NCBI GenBank assembly: GCA_016721245.1
Contig: JADKIQ010000023.1
Location: forward strand, 58,482 to 122,481
DNA: 64,000 nt
Reading direction: 5' to 3'
DNA from: Sphingobacteriales bacterium
GTDB lineage: Bacteria; Bacteroidota; Bacteroidia; Chitinophagales; JADIYW01
A model generated the notes under the pieces. That model was given only the letters and a program-made list of their open reading frames with translations, did not search any database and was not told where the DNA came from. Positions 18,269-27,108 of this stretch are shown here, one piece after another. A program made the position numbers and the translations under genes. Numbering within the stretch: the stretch's first letter is position 1; each line of letters begins with the position of its first letter.

Positions 18269-19087
18269 ATGGCATTGAAGGACATCATAAAGAGTATTAC
18301 GGATCCCAAAGACACGGACGTTTTTTTAACCAGTTTCCCAAATAAAGTAGGGTCATATGGTTATGATCCCTGGGGATTTAATATCAATGGGATAAAACCC
18401 TTTGTGGGTGCCGGTAAATTCTTTTACGAGAATTATTTCCGTGTGGAGACACATGGACTGGAAAATATCCCTAAGCAAGGAAGATGTCTGATTATTGCAA
18501 ATCACAGCGGGCAGCTGCCATTAGATGCTATGATGCTGGGATATTCCATGGTGACCAATAAGTTTGCACCACGGGCACCCAAAGGAATGTACGAACGTTT
18601 TGTACCGCAGGTACCATTCATCAGTTCCATTTTTTCGCAATGGGGAGGTACGGTAGGTGATCCTGAAAATTGTATAAAGATGCTTGAAAATGAGGAAGCA
18701 GTAATGGTGTTTCCGGAAGGTGCCCGCGGTATCTCTAAGCCATTTAAAAAGCGTTATCAGCTACAGCGTTTCGGCCTCGGGTTTATGTATATGGCGCTGC
18801 AAACAAAATCTCCGATTATTCCCGTAGGTATCGTAGGATGTGAAGAATCTATCATCAATTTCGGTAATATAGATTTCTTGCAGCGGCTTATAAAATTCCC
18901 TTCTGCTCCGGCATTGATTCCATTTGTTTTTCCATCAAAAGTGATTATCAACGTAGGTAAACCTATGTTTTTTGAAGGAGATGCATCCCGTGAATACCAG
19001 GTACAGGAAATGGTGGATGAAGTGAAAACAGAGATAAAAAAACTGATGAATACAGGTTTGAAAGAAAGAAAAGCAATTTTTAGTTAG
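18269..19087 (+). CDS. Lysophospholipid acyltransferase family protein (PlsC-like)
   Basis: A 272-residue glycerolipid acyltransferase. Motif I appears as NHSGQLPLD, with six residues between His and Asp instead of the usual four, as in the MGAT-like subgroup. The acceptor-binding FPEGARG motif and the proline-containing PIIPVGIVG block are intact. There is no obvious transmembrane segment, so it probably associates peripherally with the inner membrane. It would transfer an acyl chain to a lyso-lipid or glycerolipid. It stands alone between divergent and convergent neighbours. Confidence 0.88.
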   Translation: MALKDIIKSITDPKDTDVFLTSFPNKVGSYGYDPWGFNINGIKPFVGAGKFFYENYFRVETHGLENIPKQGRCLIIANHSGQLPLDAMMLGYSMVTNKFAPRAPKGMYERFVPQVPFISSIFSQWGGTVGDPENCIKMLENEEAVMVFPEGARGISKPFKKRYQLQRFGLGFMYMALQTKSPIIPVGIVGCEESIINFGNIDFLQRLIKFPSAPALIPFVFPSKVIINVGKPMFFEGDASREYQVQEMVDEVKTEIKKLMNTGLKERKAIFS

Positions 19088-19131
19088 ATTATACGTGTAT
19101 TATATGTATAATAAAATACAACATCACTAAA

Positions 19132-21561
19132 TTAAAAAACTATTGCATTTTTTACTTTCTTCTTTTCCAGTGCCAGTTCCAGTACCTCATCCATTTCTTC
19201 CACATAGTGAAATTTCAATCCTTTAATAAAATCAGCTGGAACTTCATCAACGTCTTTTTCATTTTCTTTACATAAAATAATTTCTTTAATACCTGCTCGT
19301 TTTGCAGCTAATATTTTTTCTTTGATACCACCTACCGGTAATACTTTTCCGCGCAACGTTATCTCGCCGCTCAGCGCCGTATAAGATTTTATTTTTCGTT
19401 GTGTAAATAAGGAAGTTAATGCAGAAAGGATAGCAATACCGGCACTTGGCCCATCTTTTGGTATGGCACCTTCCGGCACGTGGATGTGTAAATTCCAGTC
19501 GGTGAATGCCTGTTTCGGTATTTGCAGCATATCCGCTTTTGTTTGCAGATAACTCAACGCCGTATTAAACGATTCCTTCATTACATTACCCAGATTTCCT
19601 GTAATTGTTAAGGCACCTTTTCCTTTGCTCACAGAAGATTCTATAAATAAGATATCGCCACCCATCGGTGTCCATGCCAAACCAATAGCCACGCCGCAAG
19701 GATTATTTTCAGAATACTTATCGTGGTTGTATTTCGGTTTTCCCAGAATGCGTGTAATATCTTCCACAGAAATAGCAGGATTATATTCTTCTTCCGTCGC
19801 TACACTTTTCGCTACATTACGCATGATAGAAGCAATCACTCTGTCCAGTTCACGCACACCACTTTCATAGGTGTAGAAATGAATCAGATGCTGAATGGCT
19901 TTGTCATTTAATTTTACCTGACTTGCTTTCAATCCATGTGCTTCACGTTGTTTGGAAACTAAATGCTTTTTGGCAATTTCCGTTTTTTCTTCCAGCGAAT
20001 AACCGCTTAGTTGAATCACTTCCATTCGGTCGCGTAAGGCAGGCTGTATTTCACCTAAACTATTTGCCGTTGCAATGAATAAAACTTTAGATAGGTCGTA
20101 TTCTAATTCTAAGAAGTTATCGTAAAACGTGGTGTTTTGTTCCGGGTCTAATACTTCCAGTAAGGCAGAAGACGGATCACCGCGGTGGTCTTTTCCTACT
20201 TTATCAATTTCATCCAGAATAAAAACAGGATTCGAAGATTGTACTTTTTTCAAAGATTGAATAATTCTGCCCGGCATCGCACCGATATAGGTTTTGCGAT
20301 GACCACGAATTTCACTTTCATCATGCAAACCACCCAAAGACATGCGCACATATTTTCTGTCCAGCGCACGTGCAATGCTTTTTCCTAAGGATGTTTTACC
20401 AACGCCCGGAGGTCCGATAAAACATAAGATTGGCGACTTCATATCGCCTTTTAATTTTAATACGGCAAGATATTCCAGTATTCTGTCTTTTATTTTATCT
20501 AATCCGTAATGATCTTCATCCAGAATTTTTTTACCGCGTTTTAAATCAAAATTGTCTTGTGTGGTTTCATTCCAGGGTAATTCTACCATCAAGTCCAGAT
20601 AATTCAAAATAACGGAGTATTCTGCCGCAGCAGGGTTGATGCGCTGCAGTTTTCCTATTTCTTTTTCAAAAGATTTTGCAATCGTTTCCGGCCATTTTTT
20701 CTCTTTTGCTTTTTCTTTCAGGCGGTTTACTTCTTCCTGATACATATCGCCACCCAGCTCTTCCTGAATAGCGCGTAACTGCTGATTTAAGAAGTAATCG
20801 CGTTGTTGCTTGTCAATATCCGTTCTGGTTTTGTTGTGGATGTTTGCTTTCAGTTCCTGCAACTGCAATTCCATGTGCAGATATTTCAACACTTGCTGTA
20901 CGCGTTCATGAGCATCATTGGTTTCCAGAATCTGCTGCTTCTGCGGTAATTCTATATTCAGGTTAGACGTAATAAAATTGGCTAAGAATTTTATCGTATT
21001 GATATTGTTCAATACAATTTTTGCTTCATTCGGAATATTCGGCGACAGTTCAATGATTTTATTGGCCATGTCTTTCAGGTTGTCCATCATGGCTTTTTCC
21101 TGCTGCTGGTCAATCATCGGAACATCCGTAATATATTCCACTTCAGCTTCGATAATCGGGTCGGAAGCAACATTTTGTTTCACAATAAAACGTTTCACCC
21201 CTTGCAGAATCAGCGTATTTCCGCCATCCGGCATGGAAAGCATTTTAATGATTTTTGCGGTAGTGCCCATTGTATACAGGTCGCCCGGCTCCGGTTCTTC
21301 AATTTTGGTATCGCGCTGCGCAATAACACCAATGTATTTATTCTCTTTATAGGCTTTTTTGACCGCCTTGATAGATTTTTCCCTTCCGACAGAAATAGGA
21401 ATGACAACTCCCGGAAACAAAACATTGTTTCGAAGTGGCAAAATGGGTAACACTTTCGGAAGATGGTCGCTGTTGGTATTGTCATCTTCCTCGATAGACA
21501 GTAAGGGCACCATTTCTACATCATCTTCCATAATATTGGATAATTCTATTTTTTGAAACAT
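19132..21561 (-). CDS. lon: ATP-dependent protease Lon
   Basis: A full-length 809-residue Lon: N-terminal substrate-binding domain ([20 protein letters not shown]), coiled-coil middle, AAA+ module with Walker A GPPGVGKT at 383-390 and Walker [10 protein letters not shown], sensor segments, and a C-terminal protease domain with the Ser706-Lys747 dyad ([12 protein letters not shown] and [11 protein letters not shown]). It degrades misfolded and regulatory proteins in the cytoplasm. An acidic N-terminal extension ([17 protein letters not shown]) precedes the LON domain, as is common in Bacteroidota. Convergent with the acyltransferase gene. Confidence 0.98.
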   Translation of the reverse strand: MFQKIELSNIMEDDVEMVPLLSIEEDDNTNSDHLPKVLPILPLRNNVLFPGVVIPISVGREKSIKAVKKAYKENKYIGVIAQRDTKIEEPEPGDLYTMGTTAKIIKMLSMPDGGNTLILQGVKRFIVKQNVASDPIIEAEVEYITDVPMIDQQQEKAMMDNLKDMANKIIELSPNIPNEAKIVLNNINTIKFLANFITSNLNIELPQKQQILETNDAHERVQQVLKYLHMELQLQELKANIHNKTRTDIDKQQRDYFLNQQLRAIQEELGGDMYQEEVNRLKEKAKEKKWPETIAKSFEKEIGKLQRINPAAAEYSVILNYLDLMVELPWNETTQDNFDLKRGKKILDEDHYGLDKIKDRILEYLAVLKLKGDMKSPILCFIGPPGVGKTSLGKSIARALDRKYVRMSLGGLHDESEIRGHRKTYIGAMPGRIIQSLKKVQSSNPVFILDEIDKVGKDHRGDPSSALLEVLDPEQNTTFYDNFLELEYDLSKVLFIATANSLGEIQPALRDRMEVIQLSGYSLEEKTEIAKKHLVSKQREAHGLKASQVKLNDKAIQHLIHFYTYESGVRELDRVIASIMRNVAKSVATEEEYNPAISVEDITRILGKPKYNHDKYSENNPCGVAIGLAWTPMGGDILFIESSVSKGKGALTITGNLGNVMKESFNTALSYLQTKADMLQIPKQAFTDWNLHIHVPEGAIPKDGPSAGIAILSALTSLFTQRKIKSYTALSGEITLRGKVLPVGGIKEKILAAKRAGIKEIILCKENEKDVDEVPADFIKGLKFHYVEEMDEVLELALEKKKVKNAIVF

Positions 21562-21727
21562 TTGATAAATTTAATTCAATTTCGACAATATGGCATAAAC
21601 CTTACGATAAATAAGGTTTTTTAATAGTTGCAAGATGTGTGCCGAGCTTTTGTTTTGATAAGAGACAAGAAAAAATGGCAGAATTCAGAATAAATTTTGT
21701 TCCCCAATTTTTATTCTTATTTTTGCA

Positions 21728-21754
21728 TCCCGTTCCGAAGTTTCGGAATCGGGA
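21728..21754. repeat. Palindromic element upstream of tRNA-Ser
   Basis: A near-palindrome with outer arms TCCCG / CGGGA and inner arms TTCCGAA / TTCGGAA around a 2-nt centre. It lies 8 bp before the tRNA. The same 16-bp core (TTCCGAAGTTTCGGAA) occurs in inverted form at 55579-55594. The outer arms are shared with the palindrome inside the pseudo-tRNA at 21929-21946. Confidence 0.7.
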
Positions 21755-21762
21755 CAAAAAAC

Positions 21763-21849
21763 GGAGACGTGTCCGAGTGGTTGAAGGAGCACGCCTGGAA
21801 AGTGTGTATATGGGAAACTGTATCATGAGTTCGAATCTCATCGTCTCCG
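21763..21849 (+). tRNA. tRNA-Ser (GGA)
   Basis: An 87-nt class II tRNA. The acceptor stem GGAGACG (21763-21769) pairs with CGTCTCC (21842-21848), with discriminator G at 21849. The D arm carries CCGAGTGG. The anticodon loop CTGGAAA, closed by CACGC/GTGTG, gives anticodon GGA (UCC and UCU codons). A long variable arm follows, then the T-arm loop TTCGAAT. CCA is not encoded. A terminator hairpin follows directly. Confidence 0.92.
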
Positions 21850-21850
21850 C

Positions 21851-21886
21851 AAAAAAAAAAGTGCTGATAATTCAGCACTTTTTTAA
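21851..21886 (+). terminator. Terminator of tRNA-Ser
   Basis: GTGCTGA (21861-21867) and TCAGCAC (21872-21878) flank a TAAT loop, preceded by ten A and followed by a T tract, so it can act in both directions. Confidence 0.8.
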
Positions 21887-21901
21887 TTTCAGAATTATTA
21901 T

Positions 21902-21998
21902 TACCACGACCGAGTGGCTGAAGGAGCATCCCGATAGCTATCGGGAGAAAGTGTGTATATGGGAAACTGTATCATGAGTTCGAATCTCATCGTCTCCG
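21902..21998 (+). pseudogene. Rearranged tRNA-Ser copy containing a palindrome
   Basis: The 3' half (from AAAGTGTG at 21948) is identical to the functional tRNA-Ser through the terminal A run (62 nt, 21948-22009 versus 21799-21860). The 5' half is only similar (CCGAGTGGCTGAAGGAGCA). The 5' acceptor strand is not complementary to CGTCTCC, and the 5' anticodon-stem strand is replaced by the perfect 18-bp palindrome TCCCGATAGCTATCGGGA (21929-21946). It cannot fold as a normal tRNA, so I call it a pseudo-tRNA. Confidence 0.75.
21929..21946. repeat. Perfect 18-bp palindrome
   Basis: TCCCGATAGCTATCGGGA equals its own reverse complement. It occupies the anticodon-stem position of the pseudo-tRNA. 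I recall this palindrome being common between genes in Bacteroidota genomes (not verified here). Confidence 0.85.
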
Positions 21999-22008
21999 CA
22001 AAAAAAAA

Positions 22009-22036
22009 ACGTCAAGAGAAATCTTGACGTTTTTTT
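22009..22036. terminator. Bidirectional terminator between pseudo-tRNA and acyl-CoA dehydrogenase
   Basis: ACGTCAAGA (22009-22017) pairs with TCTTGACGT (22022-22030) around a GAAA loop. An A run precedes it and a T run follows, so it can end transcription from either side. Confidence 0.8.
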
Positions 22037-22055
22037 ATTTAGTTTATTTAAAATG

Positions 22056-23210
22056 TTAATCTAACGTTTTTCCGCTCAGCACACCACGAGAAATTACAAT
22101 ACGTTGTACTTCGGAAGTTCCTTCGTATATCTGTGTGATTTTTGCATCGCGCATCAGTCGTTCCACATGGTATTCTTTTACATAGCCATAGCCGCCGTGA
22201 ATCTGAACGGCTTCTGTGGTCGTGCGCATAGCCACTTCAGAGGCGAATAATTTTGCAGTAGCAGAGGCAACGGCATAATCTTTATGCTGATCTTTCAACC
22301 AGGCTGCTTTATACACCAATAAACGAGCTGCTTCGATTTGTGTAGCCATATCTGCCAGCTTAAACTGAATAATCTGGTGATTAGAAATTTCCGTACCAAA
22401 TGCTTTACGCACTTTGGAATATTCAACTGCTAACTCATAAGCACCAGCAGCGATACCTAATGCCTGCGCAGCAATACCGATACGACCGCCTTCCAGTGTT
22501 TTCATGGCAAATTTAAAACCAAAACCATCTTCTCCGATTCTGTTTTCTTTGGGCACTTTCACATCCGTAAATAATAGTGAATGTGTGTCGGATGCGCGGA
22601 TACCCAATTTGTCTTCTTTAGCCCCGATTTCAAAACCCGGCATTCCTTTTTCAACAATTAAAACGTTAATACCTTTATGTCCTTTTTCCGGATGCGTTTG
22701 TGCAATAATTAAATAGGTATCTGCCTTGCCACCGTTGGTAATCCAGTTTTTAGTACCATTCAGTAAGTAATAATCGCCTTTATCTTCAGCTGTTGTTTTT
22801 TGAGAAGTAGCATCGCTGCCTGCTTCCGGTTCGCTCAATGCAAATGCACCCAATTTTTCGCCTTTTGCCAATGGGGTAAGGTATTTTTGTTTTTGTTCTT
22901 CCGTTCCGTAGGCTTCCAAACCCCAGCAAACTAAAGAGTTGTTTACCGACATGGCTACCGAGCAAGAAGCGTCCAATTTGGAGATTTCTTCCATAGCAAT
23001 ACAGTAAGAAACCGTATCCATTCCGCCGCCGCCATATTTCGGGTCTACCATCATACCCATGAAGCCTAATTCACCCATTTGTTTCAGAAATTCTGTGGGG
23101 TGAATCATATCGCGGTCGCGGTCAATAACGCCCGGTTTCAGTACATTTTGAGTAAATGTGTGAGCCATTTCGCGTATTTGCTGATGTTCTTCGGTAAGTT
23201 GGAAATCCAT
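22056..23210 (-). CDS. Acyl-CoA dehydrogenase
   Basis: An FAD-dependent acyl-CoA dehydrogenase of 384 residues (alpha,beta-oxidation of an acyl-CoA, electrons to ETF). I start it at the ATG at 23210 (MDFQLTEEHQQIREMAHTFT), the family N-terminus; a longer in-frame start adds a lysine-rich stretch. Signatures are GAFALSEPEAGSD (FAD and substrate contacts), WITNGGKAD, and the C-terminal VQIHGGYGYVKEYHVERLMR with the catalytic-base region QIYEGTSEV (Glu), typical of short-chain or butyryl-CoA-type enzymes. The chain-length preference cannot be fixed by eye. Confidence 0.95.
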   Translation of the reverse strand: MDFQLTEEHQQIREMAHTFTQNVLKPGVIDRDRDMIHPTEFLKQMGELGFMGMMVDPKYGGGGMDTVSYCIAMEEISKLDASCSVAMSVNNSLVCWGLEAYGTEEQKQKYLTPLAKGEKLGAFALSEPEAGSDATSQKTTAEDKGDYYLLNGTKNWITNGGKADTYLIIAQTHPEKGHKGINVLIVEKGMPGFEIGAKEDKLGIRASDTHSLLFTDVKVPKENRIGEDGFGFKFAMKTLEGGRIGIAAQALGIAAGAYELAVEYSKVRKAFGTEISNHQIIQFKLADMATQIEAARLLVYKAAWLKDQHKDYAVASATAKLFASEVAMRTTTEAVQIHGGYGYVKEYHVERLMRDAKITQIYEGTSEVQRIVISRGVLSGKTLD

Positions 23211-23249
23211 GTTGTTTTTATTTTTTGAGAATGCGAAAATACGATTTTT

Positions 23250-23284
23250 GATTGACAATTAACGACTGTGCGATTGACAATTTG
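23250..23284. repeat. Short intergenic repeat (GATTGACAATT units)
   Basis: Two copies of GATTGACAATT, separated by AACGACTGTGC, fill most of the gap between the acyl-CoA dehydrogenase and the adenylyltransferase. Similar units (GATTTACAATTGACAATG) appear at the start of thiE. Confidence 0.5.
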
Positions 23285-23749
23285 CTATTTTGATTGAATA
23301 ATTTTTGTAGTAGAAAAACCTTCCAACAACGGAATGATAACAGTTTTTCGTGCAATATGGTTGCCGACAACTTCTTCTTTTTTGTAATCGCCTCCTTTTA
23401 CTAAAATATCGGGTTGTATTTTTTCAATGATTTGTAAGGGGGTATCTTCAGAAAATGAAACTACGTAATCTACCATATCTAATTCCGCTAAATGCTTCAT
23501 TCTTGTTTCCAAGCTTTCAACTGGTCTTGTTGCGCCTTTTAACCGTTTTACGGAAGCATCGTCATTTACGGCAACAATTAATACGCTGCCCAGTTTTTTT
23601 GATTCAGTAATAAGATGCAAATGACCTTCGTGTAATAAGTCGAAACAGCCGTTTGTAAAAACAATTGTTTTGTTTTTACAACGTAAGGTTGCAATAAACG
23701 AGTCTAAATCTTGGATTATTTTTGAAGTATCAGGATGCTGCATCTTCAA
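23285..23749 (-). CDS. Heptose-1-phosphate adenylyltransferase-like protein (HldE C-terminal domain)
   Basis: A 154-residue nucleotidyltransferase of the cytidylyltransferase superfamily. Signatures: TNGCFDLLHEGHLHLI (HxGH as HEGH at 40-43), VNDDASVKRLKG, RPVESLETRMKHLAELDMVD and ILVKGGDYKKEEVVG, which match the C-terminal half of HldE/RfaE2. That domain makes ADP-heptose precursors for lipopolysaccharide. The kinase half is absent, so a separate HldA-type kinase would be needed elsewhere. It overlaps the upstream membrane-protein gene by 20 bp, so the two are translationally coupled. Confidence 0.88.
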   Translation of the reverse strand: MKMQHPDTSKIIQDLDSFIATLRCKNKTIVFTNGCFDLLHEGHLHLITESKKLGSVLIVAVNDDASVKRLKGATRPVESLETRMKHLAELDMVDYVVSFSEDTPLQIIEKIQPDILVKGGDYKKEEVVGNHIARKTVIIPLLEGFSTTKIIQSK

Positions 23750-24746
23750 CTGTTTTTTTAACGTCTTTATTATAAACAGCCAAAAATATTAAACTTAAAA
23801 TTCCTGCTATAATTACAGAGGCAGTTTGTACGGTCCAGGAAATCCATCCATAAGATAAACCTATAATTTCACCTATGCCATATGCTACAAGAATTTTTTG
23901 AATGACGATTTGGAATGCCCCTACGCCACCTTGTGTAAGTACCATAGCGAAGCCGCCAAAGAATACAGCTGCCATTGCTGCCGTTAAACCTAATCCTGCA
24001 GTTTCTTCCATGCATTTAAAGCCAAAATAAGGCATTAAAATATAGCATATCCAAATGGCAAAAGTATGAAAAATGAACTCCCATCTTTCTTTTAAGTCTT
24101 TAATGGAAATTAAACCTTGCCATAAGCCTTTTAGTTTAGCAATGATGACATGTTCTTCCCTTACAATTTCGTTGTGTATTGCTTTTTTCTTGTTTAAGAA
24201 GTAAAAAGCAATAATTCCGGCTATTGTAGCAATGACTCCGGCAATACCAACCTTTACAAAATTTATTTTTGCAGCTATTTCTGCAAAAAATACATAGAAA
24301 CGCTGGTATTCAAATAATAAGATAATTACGCCCAGAACCAAAATACACACTAAATCTATGATACGTTCAAGCACCATCGTTCCAATAGATTTTTCTACAG
24401 GTACCTTTTCATATCTGTATAAAATAGTGCAACGCATTAACTCGCCTAATCTTGGAAATAAAAGATTGAAAAAAAACATAGCCATTACGGCAGAAAATGT
24501 ATTCCAGTAATTTGGATTATAGCCTATTGGTCTTAATAATAAGCGCCAACGTTGCGCTCTGAAAAAATTGCTTGCCAGTCCAATAAACATCAATAAAAAC
24601 AACCAAAAATAATTAGCGCTCTTAAATGCATCCAGTATCATTTGTTTTTGCTCGGCTGTAACATCTTTTAGTGACCAGAATACTAATCCGACTCCAATAC
24701 AAAGTGAAATGATAAATTTGAGAATATTACCAAAGTGTTTTTTCAA
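23730..24746 (-). CDS. Polytopic membrane protein, UPF0104 / lysylphosphatidylglycerol-synthase-TM-like
   Basis: A 338-residue inner-membrane protein with about eight hydrophobic spans (for example IISLCIGVGLVFWSLKD, YFWLFLLMFIGLASNFF, VCILVLGVIILLFEY). The RAQRWRLLLRPIGYNPNYWN segment, LGELMRC and TQGGVGAFQ are hallmarks of the UPF0104 family, which includes the membrane half of MprF and putative lipid flippases. With a heptose adenylyltransferase-like gene overlapping its end, a role in envelope lipid or glycan assembly is plausible (inference). It follows panD on the same strand with a 27-bp gap. Confidence 0.88.
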   Translation of the reverse strand: MKKHFGNILKFIISLCIGVGLVFWSLKDVTAEQKQMILDAFKSANYFWLFLLMFIGLASNFFRAQRWRLLLRPIGYNPNYWNTFSAVMAMFFFNLLFPRLGELMRCTILYRYEKVPVEKSIGTMVLERIIDLVCILVLGVIILLFEYQRFYVFFAEIAAKINFVKVGIAGVIATIAGIIAFYFLNKKKAIHNEIVREEHVIIAKLKGLWQGLISIKDLKERWEFIFHTFAIWICYILMPYFGFKCMEETAGLGLTAAMAAVFFGGFAMVLTQGGVGAFQIVIQKILVAYGIGEIIGLSYGWISWTVQTASVIIAGILSLIFLAVYNKDVKKTVEDAAS

Positions 24747-24773
24747 GAATAAACTGTTTAGACGAATATACTA

Positions 24774-25127
24774 TTAATGTTTTACTTGCTGGTTGTTTTC
24801 ATTTACATAAACAGCAACCGGCGTGTAATTTTTAGCTTCGTCTAATGGTAACATACCATAAGCAATTACAATCAGTTTATCGCCGAGTTGTACTTTGCGG
24901 GCAGCCGGTCCATTCAGACAAATTTGTCCGGAGCCGCGTTCGCCTTTTATTACGTATGTCTCAAATCGTTCACCATTATTGATATTTACGATTTGTACTT
25001 TTTCATTGGGAAAAATGCCGGATGCATCCAATAAATTTTCATCAACCGTAATGCTTCCCATATAATTCAGGTTGGCTTCGGTAACAACTACGCGGTGTAA
25101 TTTTGCTCTAAAAACGTGTACTAGCAT
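24774..25127 (-). CDS. panD: Aspartate 1-decarboxylase
   Basis: Makes beta-alanine from L-aspartate for pantothenate synthesis. The 117-residue proenzyme has the self-cleavage site Gly24-Ser25 (NYMGSITVDE), which gives the pyruvoyl group. Tyr and Arg active-site residues in RGSGQICLNGPAARKVQLGD are present. It lies 86 bp downstream of panC on the same strand, so the two pantothenate genes probably share a transcript that continues into the membrane protein and heptose gene. Confidence 0.97.
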   Translation of the reverse strand: MLVHVFRAKLHRVVVTEANLNYMGSITVDENLLDASGIFPNEKVQIVNINNGERFETYVIKGERGSGQICLNGPAARKVQLGDKLIVIAYGMLPLDEAKNYTPVAVYVNENNQQVKH

Positions 25128-25213
25128 ACTTTTCTAATTGAGTGCAAATTTATGGATATTTATGAATAGTCAAATTATGGCAGGATTAAGAAAATAGCAG
25201 TTGATTTTGCTGT

Positions 25214-26065
25214 TTATTGTATAATTACGTTGTCAATCAACCTTACTTGTCCTACTTTGGCAGCTATTAAAGCCGTTAAAGGTGTATTTTCTTGATATAA
25301 ATCAACAGGTTCGAGTGTTTTGCCGTTTACTATGGTTAAATATTCCACCTGAATTAATTCTTCTTCTGACAATAGTTTCAATTGTTGCTCAATAATTTCC
25401 GGAACAAGCTGCTCTTTTATATGATCTCTGATGTAGAACAATGCCTGCGATAATTTTACGGATACAGCCCGTTCTTGCGGATTCAGGCGTGCATTGCGGC
25501 TGCTCATGGCTAAACCGTCTTTTTCCCGCAGGGTATCGCAAATTTCAACCTTTACCGGCAACTGATAATGTTCCACCAGTTTGCTCAATACCATACATTG
25601 CTGGTAATCTTTCTGGCCCAGAAACAGCAAATCAGGCTGAACGATGTCCAGTAAGCGTTTTACTACCTGCAAAACACCTTCAAAATGACCGGGCCGGTGT
25701 TCACCGTCTAATGTTTTTCCGATAAACCCTAAATCCACCGTTGTTCTATCCAGGGTGCCGTTTGGATAAATTTCTTCCACTGTGGGAACAAAAACCACAT
25801 CACAATGTGCTTCCAGCAACATTTCCAGGTCTTTATCTATCTGAATGGGGTATTTTTCGAAGTCTTTTTTGTCGTTAAACTGGGTTGGATTTACGAAAAT
25901 ACTGCAAACGGTGATGTCGCTTTTTGCCTTCGAGGTGCGGATGAGGGATAAATGACCTTCATGCAAGGCGCCCATCGTTGGGACAAATCCAACCATTTTC
26001 TTGCCTAATTGGCTGATATTCAGTAAATGTCTTTGAAGTTCTGCTACTGTCTGGAAAACCTGCAC
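25214..26065 (-). CDS. panC: Pantothenate synthetase
   Basis: ATP-dependent joining of pantoate and beta-alanine. The 283-residue protein shows the nucleotidyltransferase motif TMGALHEGHLSLI (HxGH at 35-38), FVNPTQF, the KDYQQ motif, and the second nucleotide-binding loop as MSSRNARL. Full length. It heads the panC-panD transcript and is divergent from the GT5-like gene. Confidence 0.97.
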   Translation of the reverse strand: MQVFQTVAELQRHLLNISQLGKKMVGFVPTMGALHEGHLSLIRTSKAKSDITVCSIFVNPTQFNDKKDFEKYPIQIDKDLEMLLEAHCDVVFVPTVEEIYPNGTLDRTTVDLGFIGKTLDGEHRPGHFEGVLQVVKRLLDIVQPDLLFLGQKDYQQCMVLSKLVEHYQLPVKVEICDTLREKDGLAMSSRNARLNPQERAVSVKLSQALFYIRDHIKEQLVPEIIEQQLKLLSEEELIQVEYLTIVNGKTLEPVDLYQENTPLTALIAAKVGQVRLIDNVIIQ

Positions 26066-26213
26066 TGTTATATGTTTTACGTTTTTTCAAACCGGTTTAA
26101 TTTATTTCCGGCAGATTAGGAAGCGGCTTGAATCGACTTAATCGTAAGTGTAAAGAATACTTAAAATCTGATTTTAAGTCAGTTCCTGAAACAATTATAC
26201 CACTTTAAATGCG

Positions 26214-26221
26214 TACCTTTG
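26214..26221 (+). promoter_or_regulatory. Candidate -7 promoter box for the GT5-like gene
   Basis: TACCTTTG fits TAnnTTTG and lies 46 nt before the ATG at 26268, in the divergent gap with panC. No clear TTG stands at the expected distance. Confidence 0.4.
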
Positions 26222-26267
26222 CACATTATTTAACCATAATAATTAAAAATTAACAGAACAGCGGCGC

Positions 26268-27077
26268 ATGGAAAAGAAAAAATTATTGTATGTAACACAG
26301 GAGATGGATCCGTATCTGGTATTGACCGAAGCGGGGAACATCGTAAAAAGGCTTGCTCCTTATATAAATGACAGCGGATTAGAAGTGCGGGTATTAATGC
26401 CTCGTTTTGGTATTATCAATGAACGTAGAAACCGTTTGCACGAAGTGGTTCGTTTGTCGGGTATAAATATCATTATCGATAATGATGATTATCCTTTAAT
26501 TATCAAGGTAGCTTCGTTGCCGGGAGCCAGAATTCAGGTTTATTTTTTAGACAACGAGGAGTTCTTTAAACGAAAAACGGTATTTCACGATGAAGACGAA
26601 AAATTCTTCGACGACAATGCTGAAAGAATGGTGTTTTTCTGCAAAGCAACACTGGAGACAGTTAAGAAATTTGGCTGGCATCCGAATATCATCCATTGCC
26701 ATGGCTGGATGACCAGTTTAATTCCGGTGTATATGAAAACACAGTTTGCAAAAGATCCGGTGTTTTCTAATACAAAAATGGTGTACAGTATCTACGAAAA
26801 ATCATTTACAGAAAAGCTGAATAAGAATTTCCTGAAAACAGCGTTAATAGGAGATGATATCAAAGAAAAGGATTTGGCAATTTTCAAAGAATTAACCAAT
26901 GATGCTTTAACACTGGCAGGTGTTCAGTTTGCCGATGCGGTGGTACAAGGTTCTGACAATATTAAAGATATGGCAGCCATTAAGAAAGCGATTGGTAAAA
27001 AGCCATTTCTGGAATATCAGGAACTGGATAACATATTGCCAAAATATGCTGAATTCTATCAATCCTTATTACAATAA
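26268..27077 (+). CDS. Glycogen/starch synthase catalytic-domain-like protein (N-terminal half only)
   Basis: A 269-residue protein resembling only the N-terminal Rossmann domain of GT5 glycogen synthases: KLLYVTQEMDPYLVLTEAGN, EVRVLMPRFG, the ADP-glucose-side IIHCHGWMTSLIPVYM and VVQGSDNI. The usual K-x-G-G-L motif is replaced by LTEAGN, and the C-terminal GT1-like domain that completes the active site is missing. The reading frame ends naturally (NILPKYAEFYQSLLQ), so this is not a truncation by the window. Such short forms sit next to panC in many Bacteroidota (recalled). Catalysis as a glycogen synthase is doubtful. Confidence 0.75.
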   Translation: MEKKKLLYVTQEMDPYLVLTEAGNIVKRLAPYINDSGLEVRVLMPRFGIINERRNRLHEVVRLSGINIIIDNDDYPLIIKVASLPGARIQVYFLDNEEFFKRKTVFHDEDEKFFDDNAERMVFFCKATLETVKKFGWHPNIIHCHGWMTSLIPVYMKTQFAKDPVFSNTKMVYSIYEKSFTEKLNKNFLKTALIGDDIKEKDLAIFKELTNDALTLAGVQFADAVVQGSDNIKDMAAIKKAIGKKPFLEYQELDNILPKYAEFYQSLLQ

Positions 27078-27108
27078 AATCGTTATACAAACAGATATAT
27101 TCTTATCA

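Noticed and set aside
21902..21998. Second functional tRNA-Ser
   Set aside because: The acceptor stem does not pair and the anticodon stem is replaced by a palindrome, so it should not be processed or charged normally.
21799..22009. Duplicated tRNA-Ser 3' halves as attL/attR of an integrated element
   Set aside because: The copies are only 149 bp apart with nothing but a terminator and repeat DNA between them, and no integrase is nearby. An empty or decayed site cannot be excluded but is not supported.
26920..27108. Extended N-terminus of the DUF4270 gene inside the GT5-like gene
   Set aside because: The ATG at 27109 begins a standard lipoprotein signal peptide; the upstream frame is the out-of-frame reading of the GT5-like gene.
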